A stretch of DNA of 64,000 nt from Pachyseris speciosa (GCA_016490735.1 JAEMWC010000116.1:282501-346500), one strand, 5' to 3'; counted from the stretch's first letter, positions 13,190-24,658 are shown. Numbers and translations: made by a program. The notes: generated by a model not told the origin, from the sequence alone.

Positions 13190-15696
13190 AAAGCAATATA
13201 CCATTATTATATAAAATTTATTATATAAAAGCAATATACCACAAGTTTCTATGGTTTATAGGCTTCCGTAAATCACTCGCCGGCTCGTGATTTACAAATT
13301 CTTCGCCGGAGTGTTCTTCCAATATCCCGCGTGGTTTATCAGCCTATAAACCATAGAAACTTGTGGTATCTTGCTTAAATAAACTGAAAGGACAATTGAC
13401 TATAGCTCGCAACTAACAAACTAACTAGTCAGGATAGCCTTCACAGCTCGGCATTTCCCCATGTAAAAAGTGCCCGTTCATCAACTCTACCTTGAATTTT
13501 TTAACAATTTTCTGGGCGAAGACCTATGAAGAGTTTCGACTGAGATTTTTAACTCCGCCGTTTTCAAACTGGTTTGCGGCTAAAGCCAAACACTGCGGAC
13601 TTGTTTCTCCTAATCTACTTGTTATAAGAGCACATTTCCTTAAAAATTTATCCCTGCTACTCAAGTTTTACTCTGATTATCTAGTATCCCGACTTACATT
13701 GTGTCTTGCATTTCAGTTTTGCCGTGGTTTGAGCAGCTTGAAGGGGAAAAAGAAGCCAAAACAGGGGCGAATATGACTTTACAGTGCAGTGCTCAAGGCT
13801 ATCCAATGCCTGACGTTGAGTGGAAAGTTAAAAAGGAAAACGATGAACGTATCACTGCATGTGTCAGTAAGTTGGAGTGTTCATCATCGTTATAGAAGGC
13901 TTACTATGAGTACATGCTTGGAACTCCATGTCCGTAGACGTGAGAGGGTATAGCCTCGATAAGTTTAAAGAATTTTTGCGTCTTAAAAACTTTTAAGTTT
14001 TCTCATTCTCTTTTGTTATATTACCATATTTTAATGTTTTTACTTTATTAATTGTTGTAAATCAGATTATAATAACGAAGGCCACCCTAATGAGCTTCGT
14101 GTTAACTTTTTTGGTGCCACCCTCTTTAAATATTGTTTCTATCTATCTAATTTGCGAGTAGCACGTTTTTAAGCACTGTATTTGTATTTTTGTTTTATCG
14201 TTCCGCGATCAAAAAAATGCTTGCCAATGGTAATATTTATCCGTCATCTCTCTTTATTATCAGACCACTGATTCAAATGCAGACGAAATTTAAAATGCCA
14301 CAGATATATAAAATCATAAAAGCTAGGAATTGAAATAGATTGAGGAGCCTTCAGCTAGATGAGTGATGATAAGTTAGAATCTCCGACTATTGCCTTAAAA
14401 TTCAGTAGTCAGTACACAATGCATCATAATATGCTCGATTGCCAAACACACGCGGCTATCAGGCGATGTGGGTTCACAGAATTAAACCCGGTTCACCCAG
14501 TATCCCCGCCCCCAATTCCAGCTGCATAAAGTTTTTCTCTAGCGTTCTAGATCTCAGAAGGTAGACTTTCTTTTAAGGTTCCCTTTATCCTTTATTTCCT
14601 TTCATCAATTATAAATGTCTTTTATGATAAAATAGTTAATAGAATCCCTAATAAAAAGCAATTACTATTTACTGATTCAATTGCAGAATTAATGAACTGT
14701 AATTATAATTTTATTAATATACAGTTTGTTACGTTTATTTCCTCATGTTTGATCTATGAAACAAACTGTTATCAAACTAGTTCGATTCTAATTCTCTTTG
14801 TAGCACCTTGGTTTGCTTTCGCAATACTGTAATGTTCTATGTTCATGCAATTAAAGTTTGTTGCTGTTGTTATTGTTGTTTATTGCAGATTCATCGACGG
14901 ATGAACGTTACAAGATTTCCGGTGATGGAGTGAACAAACCCTATTTGCTGTTCATCACAAACTTGAACGTCACCGACAGTGGAAAATACTATTGTTGTTT
15001 GCCATCAAACTGCTCAGCGGCCATTGACAATCGTCGCTGCCAGCAGCTTACCCTCTCAGTCACTGGTGAGTTTGATTTTTTGCTTGCAAACAAAACTTCA
15101 TCTTCTGTCCCCACCCCCTCCCCCTTCCTTCCCACCCATGGCAATGAACTGTTGAACCGATGTACAAAACAAGGTCATGCTAGCTGTGTGCATCTGCCTC
15201 AGTTAGGATAATCGTATCATTGGACTCAGTGACGTTAAGCCGTTGGCTTTGTCAACCTCGTTCCCAGGGTCTCTCTCTCTCTGCCTCCCTCGACAAGGGA
15301 GTCAGAGAGAGAGAGACCCTGGAACGAGGTTGTGGCTTTGTCAGTTTCCTTCACCTCCCTACGTAAGACTTCAAACGGACGTAATAGAACCTTCACACGT
15401 ATCGCAAATAGCCCTAGTGCTGGGGACCATTGTACTATACATCTACGGCTTGGTGGAGGATCCGAGGGGCGGTAAGCTGGTCACCTGTCCCCGGTACCAT
15501 GAGTCACTTATCATCCTACTGGGATTAGAAAGTACCCAGGAAAAGAATGTTCCTCAGTCGTATCATTTAAATTTTAATTTGATCTTCAACAGATCCTGAA
15601 AAGCCCGAAATTAAATCGGATGTTGGGAAGACCTTGGCATCTCAGGGTGTGGTCCTTGCCCTGACGGCATTCGCTATGTTGCTGTGTCATTTCTGA
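7047..15696 (+). CDS. secreted, probably GPI-anchored protein with three Ig domains (7 exons)
   Basis: Exons joined by hand: 7047-7110, 9218-9418, 11107-11259, 12391-12693, 13717-13866, 14889-15065, 15593-15696. All junctions are GT-AG, all introns are phase 1, and the frame is 383 aa. Residues 1-21 are a signal peptide (LLALFSTLGF core). Ig1 (C47, C118 in YKC) is split over exons 2-3. Ig2 (C164, W181, C217 in GRYTC) sits in exon 4 alone. Ig3 (C264, W276, then DSGKYYCC with C326/327) is split over exons 5-6. Exon 7 is a short linker followed by a hydrophobic tail (about 366-383) ending at the stop with no cytoplasmic residues, which suits a GPI signal better than a transmembrane helix. Several NxT/NxS sites are present. 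A cell-surface adhesion or recognition role is inferred; the orthologue is unknown. Alternative exons cannot be excluded. Confidence 0.85.
9809..10200. mobile_element. composite foldback element with two GATAGCTGA hairpins
   Basis: Two copies of a hairpin module (TGATAGCTGA, GGGC/GCGCCC loop flank, then TCAGCTATCACG) lie head to head at each end. Each is bordered by AACAATTAGA/TCTAATTGTT, with a central segment around 9960-10060. Related modules occur at 30742-30872 and 42305-42563. The element lies in intron 2 of the Ig gene and has no coding capacity. Confidence 0.7.
10300..10960. repeat. hexanucleotide minisatellite (GTCATT/GCCATT and GTCACT)n
   Basis: About 350 bp (10573-10920) are almost uninterrupted CATTGT/CATTGC hexamers. 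CACTGT/CAGTGA variants flank them on both sides and can form inverted pairs near 10300-10370. The array lies in intron 2 of the Ig gene. Hexamer periodicity keeps several frames open on both strands, and those frames (HC, MT, SLPL or ND dipeptide runs) are artefacts. Confidence 0.95.
13136..13186. repeat. (TTA)n microsatellite
   Basis: A pure ATT/TTA array in intron 4 of the Ig gene, immediately upstream of a small foldback element. Confidence 0.95.
13231..13374. mobile_element. MITE with about 30-bp terminal inverted repeats
   Basis: ATACCACAAGTTTCTATGG at 13236 is matched by its reverse complement ending at 13369; pairing continues through GTTTATAGGCT. The 144-bp element has no coding potential and is inserted in intron 4 of the Ig gene. 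Confidence 0.75.
15253..15332. repeat. short foldback with CT/GA tract
   Basis: CAACCTCGTTCCCAGGGTCT is matched by the reverse complement ending at 15332, with CT repeats in the arms and a short loop of about 6 nt. It lies in the last intron of the Ig gene. Confidence 0.7.
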
Positions 15697-16070
15697 GCTA
15701 ACAGACTCTCATTCGGCGCAGCTGTTGACAAAGAAGTATTAACGTCTGCCTTTGCTGTTACGAGAAAGCTTAAGATTAACTGAGTCTTAGCATATTCTAT
15801 TAAGCACTACAGTCCCCTTTTAAGTGAAAACCAGTTTAACGTATTGTCAACTGAGTGGATGCTGGAGGTAAATTGACAGCCCACGTATGAAGTGATAACC
15901 CTTCGTTAAAGCAAATCAAAGAATTGGCTGTGGATACATAATTTGTTGAGACGGTGTCGGCTTGTATGGACAACAGAGTTAGGATTTCCTCGTTTATGAA
16001 GAACTGGCAAATTTCTCTGATTTGCTGGGAAAGCCAGAGTCATGACTAACTGCCCAAGCGTCGTCCAATA

Positions 16071-16331
16071 GTCCAGTTTCGAGTTCGGCATTACCGCTGA
16101 ATAGAAGTACGGGAAACGCATTTGCACACCGTTAGTCTCGACCTCAAGTAAAGTATGCACAAATACTGGCGGGAAGGTGCCACAAATTTGAACAGAAACA
16201 ATAGACAGAGCTGTGAACAGGTCATCTTCTCGCTGGAATTTGTGAATATTTTACTTTAGGTCGAGGCTAACGGTGTGCAAATGCATTCTCAGTACTTTTA
16301 TTTAGCGGTCATGGCGAACTCGAAACTGGAC
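16071..16331. mobile_element. 261-bp foldback MITE (copy 1)
   Basis: The arms start GTCCAGTTTCGAGTTCG and end CGAACTCGAAACTGGAC. They stay complementary through GCATTTGCACACCGTTAG and the ACTTTAGGTCGAGG region. A diverged second copy is at 58302-58547 inside MAU2, so this is a dispersed family. Confidence 0.8.
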
Positions 16332-17162
16332 AATTCTAAGTTAAGAATAAGGGATGGCGTCTGTTCTCGATACCAATAGCACAGCTCCTCTTCCCGCGAT
16401 ATCAGTAAACTGCGCATGACCCACAATTCTTTAGTTTAGTGATTTTTTTCTACACAAAATGCCAGTTTTAGAATGCTAATGATACTACTTTAAATTCGTT
16501 TTCACCCCCCTCCCCCGACATAGTACCAAAGTATTTTTCAGAAATTAAAGCCTCCTCCTCGGCTTATTCATCTAGTGGCCGTCGAAAATCGTGCGCAAGC
16601 AACCTCTTATGTTGTGGTAAAATTGCATTTCCTAAAATTCTTTGAATTGAACGAGTTTCACTGAAGGCATGAATGCTAACCTTAAATTATTAGATTACCC
16701 TGCAAGGTAGTTTATATCTTCCACTTTAAGTGGCTATGAGAAATCAAAGTATAATCAAAGGGGCATCTGTGATCCCATAAAGGTACACGGAGCCCCCTTC
16801 CCCCCACCCCCCTTCCTGTCATTTCTATTTGGAAGACCACAAGATAAGTGACACAGAAAAGTGACCGATTTTCTCAGAAATATTGTTCGTGCAGTGGTTT
16901 TAGTATGATGTTGACGATGATGATGACGATGACGATGATGATTATGATGATGATACAACATCGCAACGCATTGAAACCACGTTAGAGGCCTTTAAACAGA
17001 CACTGTTATATTATTAGAAATATAGTACTGCGTATAGGAATAAAAAATATGTTACTATATAACTGACATGTCAAGAGAAATGAGGATACAAAATAGACTG
17101 CATGTAAGCGTATGTTAGCTTCTGGTTGGGATTGCTCTATTCTGTATTGCCAGAAAGGAAAG

Positions 17163-17323
17163 CAAAAATGGCTGCCTTTAAATTACTCTTTTGTTGGTTT
17201 TCCAAATAGCCTCACTGACCTCGTTTTTGTGGTCAAAACTCTAAAGAATTTGTTATCCCGAACGAGGATAGAGAGGCTATTTTGAATACTAACAAAAGAA
17301 TAATTTATAGGCAGCCATTTTTG
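17163..17323. mobile_element. foldback MITE with about 50-bp arms
   Basis: CAAAAATGGCTGCCTTTAAA at the left is matched by ATAGGCAGCCATTTTTG at the right. The complementarity continues through TTACTCTTTTGTT and CAAATAGCCTC. It is non-coding. Confidence 0.7.
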
Positions 17324-17469
17324 TAGTCAGATATTTTAAATTGTAGTTAGTATCTTTGTAATTTGTTTACTTTTATCTTGTTTCTGTCATGCGTTTTATA
17401 CATGAGTCTCTGGCTCGGATACACAGGGCAACCTGATCTTATGCATTGACATTAAGAAATTGATTGAAT

Positions 17470-17518
17470 GATTGCTTGATTGATCGATCGATCGATCGAT
17501 TGATTGATTGATTGATTG
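17470..17518. repeat. GATT/GATC tetranucleotide array
   Basis: GATTGATC-type tetramers are tandemly repeated about 12 times. Confidence 0.9.
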
Positions 17519-18739
17519 CATAGGTTCTATAAAAACTTTATTTCAGTGTCAATGTATTTAGCTACAAGTTAGCTAATTGGGGACACCTAGCTAAACGAAA
17601 TGTGCAACTGTCTAATTTAGCTAAACTAAAAATAAAAGTATACAACACATCCTTACATACAAATTAAAAGTGATCTGATCAATATTCATGAGTTACAAAG
17701 TGTGCAGAAACTTCTATTGTTGGCAATAAGGCTTGAAAGAGTTCATTACTTTCGTATTTTTGCTTTGAATTCTGTGCGGCTCGTTGACGTCCTTAGTTCT
17801 TGCTAACTTTTGACCAAATTATTGCTCGCCTTTGATTAAGTTCGGTTTCCCGTTATTCTGGTGTTTACGTCCGACGACTACGAAAAAAAAAAGAGAGATG
17901 AGATGAATCAAGCGCATTGTGCAATGCAAAATAAGCTTTGATTCTTCATTCCCCTCCATCTCTCTGTACGTGCAAGTCAGCCTGAGGCTTCCATTGCCAT
18001 TTAGAAATTAAACTGATTAAAAGAAGAAAAAGCTTACCCCGCTTCTAAGAACGGGAAAAGGGCGGGGCAATGCGCAGCCCGTGCCAAATGCGGAAGGATA
18101 TGCGACAGAAGGGAAGTGCGACAAACCATGCAGTACAATCACTGATATACGCATCCGGTTGCAAGCGCCGAAAACGATACAAGCGGCAGTGACAAGCGCG
18201 GGTCGAGATTCAATCGTTTGCAAGCGTCAGAAGACGTGCAATCATTGAATGGCAAATGTAAGCATTCCATCATCGGTTTTGTGTTGCTTCTAAATGGTCA
18301 AAGTAAATGGCAGCGTGTTTTTTGACTTGGTTCTCTCGAGTACGGTGAAACAAGCTCTAGGTCGACATCTTTTCCACATCTAGGTCACATCTTTTCCCGC
18401 TTATTTCTTAAGGTACTTATTCTAAATTTAATTTATTTTTAAACAAACAGACAACTTACAGTGTTTCTTTAATTCGTGAGAACACAATGTAAGTAAGCAT
18501 AAATTATAGGGAAAACAATGATTATTATAAGCTACACGGCTTAATGTGAACAGGTAGCATTGTCTATTGAGAGGCTTCTTTAGCATTGTAATCAACAATA
18601 AGATTAATTTCGAAGGAATTGACAGCCATCTGTTGTTAAAAAAGGATTTTAGCCCAGGCTATTATAGGCAAACAACCGCTTCTAGTGTCACGGAAAACGT
18701 TGCACGATCCTTGACTGGCAAAAATCTTTGACTAATAGA

Positions 18740-19078
18740 ATGTCGTGGATCAAAACATCTTATATAAAGTACCCGGAGTACAAACGACAGACAAGTTTAC
18801 CGAAAGAAAAAGTAGATGCTATGGTTACACGACTTCATGTCGTAAAACCATTGGATGACAATGGAAACGCCACGAACTCAGGTGCTAAACGACTAAGCAA
18901 GGAGAAAATTGATGAAATGCTAGAAAGACTGGCTGATGCTGACAAGAACAAAGAGAAGACGCCGGAAAGACACAGAACTGGTGCAGATCGAGATATGGGA
19001 GTAGTGAATACCTACGCATGGATGAACGGACGAGTGCTCAAAAGTCGCGTCACCAGAGCCGACGGAAACTGGAATTAG
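18740..19078 (+). CDS. small intronless protein, paralogue 1 of a three-gene family
   Basis: 112 aa starting at ATG 18740 (the open frame extends upstream only through a TTG). I do not recognise the family. The architecture is shared with the genes at 23119 and 24659: a first helical module LPKEKVDAMVTRL (residues 20-32), a second module LSKEKIDEMLERL (52-64), then KTPERHR (73-79) and a terminal GVVNTYAW block (87-94). It is highly charged (Lys/Arg/Glu) with no signal peptide, no membrane segment and no Cys, suggesting a soluble intracellular protein. It has an extra basic tail after NTYAW. Conservation of these blocks between paralogues argues that it is translated. Confidence 0.75.
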   Translation: MSWIKTSYIKYPEYKRQTSLPKEKVDAMVTRLHVVKPLDDNGNATNSGAKRLSKEKIDEMLERLADADKNKEKTPERHRTGADRDMGVVNTYAWMNGRVLKSRVTRADGNWN

Positions 19079-19445
19079 TTTCATCTCTCTTACTTAAGAG
19101 ATTATCAGATCATAAAATCGGCCAAAACATACAAAACGCCACATTGCTGCACGATGCATGAGAAATACAGCGGCAAAAGAACGTGCTGCTGTACTCGTTA
19201 GCTTTAGTATATATATGAACGGTGTATACAGACTAAAACTGAGTTAAAGTTTCTCAATCATAACCGAGGACAATAATCGGAACAAAGTCACAGGGACGAT
19301 GTGCTAATGTAAACAAGTTAAAATCTAAAACAATTATATAGGTCAAGAAACAGAATCACGGCATGGTGCTCCACAAAAGATTTCGTTTAAATATTCACAG
19401 TTTGTGGGATTTTATCCGCAGAGACACAGAAAATTCGGACCACGT

Positions 19446-19608
19446 TGTTCAGCATCCCGGAGAAGTAAACTTCTCCATATGAATAGTACACTTACGGATT
19501 CTCAGTATAAAAGTGAGTAAAATGTTCAGCATCCCGGAGAAGTAAACTTCTCCAATGCTGTCTCATATGAATAGTACACTTACGGATTCTCAGTATAAAA
19601 GTGAGTAA
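19446..19608. repeat. tandem duplication of about 75 bp with internal hairpin
   Basis: The unit TGTTCAGCATCCCGGAGAAG... through AAAAGTGAGTAA occurs at 19446-19520 and again at 19523-19608. The second copy carries an extra 11 nt after the hairpin GGAGAAGTAAACTTCTCC. It lies 370 bp downstream of the first small paralogue. Confidence 0.85.
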
Positions 19609-19913
19609 GATTTAAACTCCACCTTTTCAACATCGTAAAAGAAGCAAGCACGGTAATGGTCAGGTTACTCAGGGGAAGCAAATCCGTGTGAGCGATTTCA
19701 CGTCCTTAACTAAATCTTTTTGTGTATTTGTTCTTACTCCTAGTTTTTTTTGAAAGTAGGTTGATTTTAAAACAGGCCATTACAGAATAGCACGGTATTT
19801 TGCTTGGCAAAAAGTGTGACAGGGACTGCAGATGATAATACTTTGTACAGTAATTAAGTCAGTAAAGTGGCTCCAACTGAAGAAACGCCTAGCACAAAAC
19901 CCCCAAAACAATA

Positions 19914-21997
19914 GTAATAGAGGGTCTGGATGGGGTTTAGTGTTAAGTGTTACTTGGCCTTTTTTTTTTTAATGTTTAGTGTTAAAATTTGTAAAATTTT
20001 AATGTTTAGCATTTTAAAAAAGTTAACTGTTAAGTGTTAAAAGGTGTTAGAACAGTGATTTCACTCATTAAAGATCAATAAAAGTTTCATAGAGAAGGCA
20101 ATAATGTTAGAAAAAAAGGACTAAGATTCTTCAAACTTAGCTCTTATGATAAAGGCGTGCAAAACTAGAAACAAAAGGAGAAGAGCCTGCGCGAAACTGG
20201 TCAGCATGCATACTTTTTACTCATGCACATACGTTCTTCAGACATTTTGTGGTCAGCGGTGTTTTAGCAGACTTCTGTATGCAAAATGGCCGCCACGTCC
20301 GCAGCGGCGGGAGTTGTGGAAGTATTAGTCAGTTTTTATAGATGTGGCGAGGAAAATGCTTTTGAAAGGCATCGAAGCAGAATTCCAAGTCCACGGAATA
20401 TGCTGTTTGCAGAATACTATCTTTGTGTCGGACGTAGCTGCTGGAATGGTTAAAATAGTTACACCTCTTACTGGCACAGTGTCCTTCCTTCAAACCCTTG
20501 GAAAACTGTACGGCAGTTCTGGAATTGGTGCTCAAACCGTAGACACGGTATCACTATCCCTTCAGTGAATGAATACATTAAAAGCACAGTTGCTACGGTT
20601 AAACAGCACTACAACATGAAAGAAGCAGCAGCAACAAATGGTCCCGAAGGAACTGTATCAAAGAAAACACAGGTCTCGTTGGAACTCCTCGAACAAGGTA
20701 TGACACGACTGCAAAATTACTTGAAGAGCATAAATGAGGATTATCTTGGTGATGTTGACCTCTGTACGTTACTGACCACTATGGTTGAAAACCTTCATGC
20801 AGTCTCCCACTTCAAAAACGAGACTTTCACAGCTTTACAGTATGCTCGAGACTTTGCCAGCACAATTGCAAAAGAATCATTAAAAAGAGCGACAAAGTGG
20901 AGCGCCAAATACTTTTACACATGACAAATCGTTTTATCCTGTTCCAACATCTAGTATGGAGTTGGCAGATGTTGAAGTGATGAAGCCTCCAACAGCTGCA
21001 AGGATAGATCCTCCAATCGAAGTAGCGATGAAGGAGTTGGTGGACAAATATCGTCCTGTGAGGCAGAGAACAGTGCGGAGTGTATTACAGCAGTGTATTG
21101 CACTCAACCTCCTCATTCCAAAGTAATGTTCCACGACGACTCAACTGTTGAAGGTCGAGAAGGAATGAAACAAATTATGCCGCAAGTCACAGATGACGAT
21201 GGGGACTCGCACGTACGCAGCATCACCTTTGTGGACGATAGCACGGTTGAAATAGTTGCTGTTGGTTAAGTGCCAGATCAAGAGGATGAATACGACACCG
21301 ACTCAGGCAGCGATATGGATGATGACGATCACGACTTCTACCCCCACACAACAACACTCACCAGGTCTGGTCGCGCCATTCGCGCTCATTTTCGCCTTGA
21401 CTTGTAGAGTTTGCACGATCCGGAGTTAATTAAATGAAAACCCGAAAATAGCGATACCTTAGACCCGGGAAGGCAAGGGGAGTTCAGATTCAAAGGCTGG
21501 CTTGCTGCTGATACATGTGCTAAGAAAGGAGAGGATTGGCTAGTGAGGACGCAACAGCCTATTTCCCGGTAGGTAAAAGGAGCATCATGATGATTAATTG
21601 AACAAATTTTTCAAATGAAAGATTGCAAAAGTGTAGTAACGACAGAGGAAAATTTTCATTGTCGAGCATAATGTACCCCTCTGCAGAGAAATAGTCTCCC
21701 ATGATTTTCCATGATAGAAACATAAACAATGAACAAACACAAAATTGTAAGCAAAATGACACAGTCTGTAAATTAATTGTAGATATTACTCCATATCGAA
21801 TGTCCACGTTTGTCTTGATTAGTATCTTTCGTTTTTTTTTTAAGCCATTTCCGCTTACATTTGTATCAAATTTAGTGTTACAGTGAATTTTTTAGCGTTA
21901 GATGTTAAACAGCCTAAAATTTAACTGTTTGATGTTATAGAAGGAAAATTTTAGTGTTAAGTGTTTTCGAGGCACCCCCATCCAGACCCTCGTAATA
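19914..21997 (+). mobile_element. 2.07-kb TIR DNA transposon with 6-bp TSD
   Basis: The perfect 16-bp terminal inverted repeat GAGGGTCTGGATGGGG lies at 19920-19935, with its complement at 21976-21991. The direct duplication GTAATA flanks the element (19914-19919 and 21992-21997). Both ends also carry TTTAGTGTTAAGTGTT in the same orientation just inside the TIRs (an asymmetric subterminal repeat). The interior contains a decayed plus-strand gene. Superfamily is unresolved: a 6-bp TSD is unusual, and a degraded 8-bp hAT-type duplication remains possible. Confidence 0.75.
20287..21407 (+). pseudogene. decayed element-borne gene of unknown function
   Basis: Plus-strand frames follow one another with frameshifts and stops. 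A start in frame at 20287 gives MAATSAAAGVVEV. Frame 20344-20568 holds a GMVKIVTPLTGTVSF segment, and frame 20565-20924 holds MVENLHAVSHFKNETF and KRATKWSAKYF. An extra T near 20911-20914 breaks the frame before THDKSFYPVP; after that come KELVDKYRPVRQRTVR, an acidic Asp-rich stretch and a basic RSGRAIRAHF end at about 21407. I see no DDE or RNase-H motif, so I do not call it a transposase. From general familiarity, similar frames seem common in anthozoan genomes; a database search must confirm this. Confidence 0.6.
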
Positions 21998-22789
21998 CAA
22001 TGTGCTCCGGTACCTATATGCTCCGGTACATGTAGAAGCATCCCAAAGACGTAAGTGAAGTTAAGATCCTAACAAAGCAATATAATTCGGCATGCATTTG
22101 CTTCGAAACGTAGAAGATCGTATTATTGATCAATAAATCCCTAATAGACAAAGCGTTAGACAAAGCCATGTTTGTTTTTATACTTCTTCCGCTCGTTGAT
22201 GTGTGTGGCATATGAGCGTAAATTTTGAAAAGACGCCAGATAAACAGCTATAAATGGTTCGATAAACTGAGAAGAGAAGTACATGCAACAATCAATTAAC
22301 AGGTAATAGCTTAAAAAATGCGTAGATTGGAAAGATTACCGAGACAGTGTTCCGTGTATAAACGCTTTACTTATAATTTTTGGATCGCCTTGGTCTCACC
22401 AGCCAAAACACGCACACAATTAAAACGAACAAAAAAGAAGAGTGGTTGATCGTTTATTAATCCGTAAGTTTCTACTTCAAGGATTAAGTGTCTTTCCGTT
22501 TCGACACATCTAAGACGTATACCAGAAAGGTGTACATTTGTCCAAAGTTAACGTGTGCGCGTCGTAAATCACAAATGAGGACTTTTTATACTTCTAGATA
22601 CGAATTTATTATTTATGTTTTGTATGTAAATTTTCCCAAGTTTTATTGTAATTAAGAAGAAACTTACACCTTGTTTTTCTAATTTTTATTTTTATATTTT
22701 AATGTGATTGTATTCTATTAGCTGTAGTTTTAGGCAGTTCCACATCAGGACTTCGGTCTTGCCAATTCACATTTAACCTGCACTGTTAA

Positions 22790-22826
22790 ATAAAGATGTA
22801 TGTATGTATGTATGTATGTGTATGTA
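22790..22826. repeat. (TATG)n microsatellite
   Basis: TGTATGTATG repeats follow an AATAAA-containing segment. The sequence could be the 3' tail of a small retroelement. Confidence 0.85.
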
Positions 22827-23118
22827 AAGCGGCCAACGTGCACATGGGCTACCTGTGGCACCTGTAAGAGCGCAAAGGCCTTTGGGACAAGTCACAGGAA
22901 ACATTAATCTGCAATAATATCGCAGTGGGTCCGCAGTGTTGCTGGCAACAGCCAACAGCCAGGGAACAGTTGTCTTAATTCTACAATTCTGGTCAACTTT
23001 ACTCCGTTATATCACTGATGCAAATGTGAAATATTCATTATTCAAAATTGTGCTCGACATAATTTCTTGAAGACTGTCAAATGTGTTGTCGAACACTGCA
23101 GTGACTCGTGTGGATATC

Positions 23119-23466
23119 ATGACTTCGGAGGCGTGGGGAACAATAACAAAGCCGCCTTTTGAGCTAGGGTACCAGAAGCTAGAAGGCGAAGAAATAGAAA
23201 ACATGGTGGAACGATTAAGCCGACCAAAGACAACGTCGGGGCAGGAAAAAAAGCGAGCACGGCCGGCGATTGAGAAGCGAGAGCTGTCCAAGGAAGAAAT
23301 CAACGCAATGGTTGCTAGGCTGGCGGACAAAGAAACAAACTTTGACAAAACACCAGACACACGAAGAGTTCATCCATTTAAGAAGGAGTGGGGAGCTGTT
23401 CTTAACTCTTATGCATGGCATGGATGCAATCATCAGGCTATACTATGTGGCGAAGAGAGTCCGTGA
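23119..23466 (+). CDS. small intronless protein, paralogue 2
   Basis: 115 aa from ATG 23119 (upstream in-frame codons are only GTG/TTG). It shares WGTITKP (residues 6-12) with paralogue 3, then EGEEIENMVERL (22-33), LSKEEINAMVARL (56-68), KTPDTRR (77-83) and AVLNSYAWHG (93-102). After the YAW block it continues for about 15 residues with two Cys, unlike paralogue 3, which stops at once. The two modules match the pattern ExxxMVxRL. Function is unknown; it is soluble and charged, with no signal peptide. Confidence 0.75.
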   Translation: MTSEAWGTITKPPFELGYQKLEGEEIENMVERLSRPKTTSGQEKKRARPAIEKRELSKEEINAMVARLADKETNFDKTPDTRRVHPFKKEWGAVLNSYAWHGCNHQAILCGEESP

Positions 23467-24204
23467 CTCAGTTTGTTTACACTTGACACGAAACATTTGG
23501 AGCATGACTGACATTCAAGCTCGAGTGATGATTTTATTGTCTTTCTGTCTGTCTGTCTCTCGGTCGCCTTTCGTTTTTCAAGTATCCGTATTAAGTGGTT
23601 TGTTTGCGAACTGCGCAACCGGCATAGTTTTCCACTGTTTTATAGTTTGCATCTGAATTGCATAAATAATTTCAGGTTAGGATATCGATGTCGATCGTCT
23701 GTTGGTTCAGATACGAGTTTGTTTTGTTTCTTAGGGGAGAGGGGGGTTTATTCCCGCCGCCCCGTCTCTCCCCCCCCCCAAACCAGGGATTCATTCAACC
23801 TTTATTCAAAAATTATTTCAAGTCCTGCAAAGGGGGTCAACTATGACTTTCGCTAAAGGGTAACTGTAGCCTGTGGGATAAATAAACTTGGCACTCGATT
23901 AGCTCTAAACAGATCTAAAACTGGCCTCAGTATTTCAGAGACGACCTTGAGTAGGCTAGTTTGATTTGCATACAACTAGGAAACAGCGAAATTTTCAGTT
24001 CTGTATTAAAACTGATCCAATTTCTGCGAGTTTAAAAGTAAAGATTCAAAGAAAGTCTCAATGACAGATTTGAATCGTTTCTGACTCATTGATTATTGAG
24101 AATTTTTTATGTTAATACCTAACGAGGCACTTTGCCAAGTTTTAAACTCTTTTAGTACTTTCTGACGTAACCAGCAAGTAGAATGATTGTAAAAGTCTCG
24201 ACTA

Positions 24205-24237
24205 ATATAATAATAATATAATAATAATAATATATCA
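24205..24237. repeat. (AAT)n-rich microsatellite
   Basis: TAATAATA repeats with interruptions between paralogues 2 and 3. Confidence 0.8.
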
Positions 24238-24658
24238 CATTTATATTGCGCATTTTCTATGCAATATTCAAATGCGCATTACAACACTGGCCGGGGGACT
24301 TTGCCAGACTGCTTATAACGCAGTTAACAATTAATGAGGTTGAGTTATGAGTGCCCCCGTAATGTCAATATAAGTGACTAGAAGCACTATGCAAGGAAAA
24401 AGGAGAGCAGCTTTTCTTTGCGGGTGAAATGAAATTACCTACCCTGCGAGCAGAGTCTCCTTCGATCTTCCGGTAGAAATTACCGAGGTTGAATAACAAA
24501 GAAAACAAAACAATAAAACAAGGATAATTGGATCTGTCTGGGGCATCTTTGTTATGTTAATTACGTAAATCTTTTGGTTGTTTTTTTTTCCTGTGATATA
24601 GACAAAGTGACTCACAAACGCTCGGTGTAAACCAACGGGAGAACTGAACTGTACCAAG

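Larger units (their letters stand above)
16332..18739. other. intergenic DNA with small repeats
   Basis: No gene is seen. The stretch contains a GATGAC/GATGAT run (16911-16953), a foldback at 17163-17323 and a GATC/GATT tetramer array (17470-17518). Open frames in the stretch are short and featureless. Confidence 0.5.

Noticed and set aside
7047..15696. Assignment as a cnidarian allorecognition gene
   Set aside because: Only generic Ig features are visible; no specific motif or linkage supports it.
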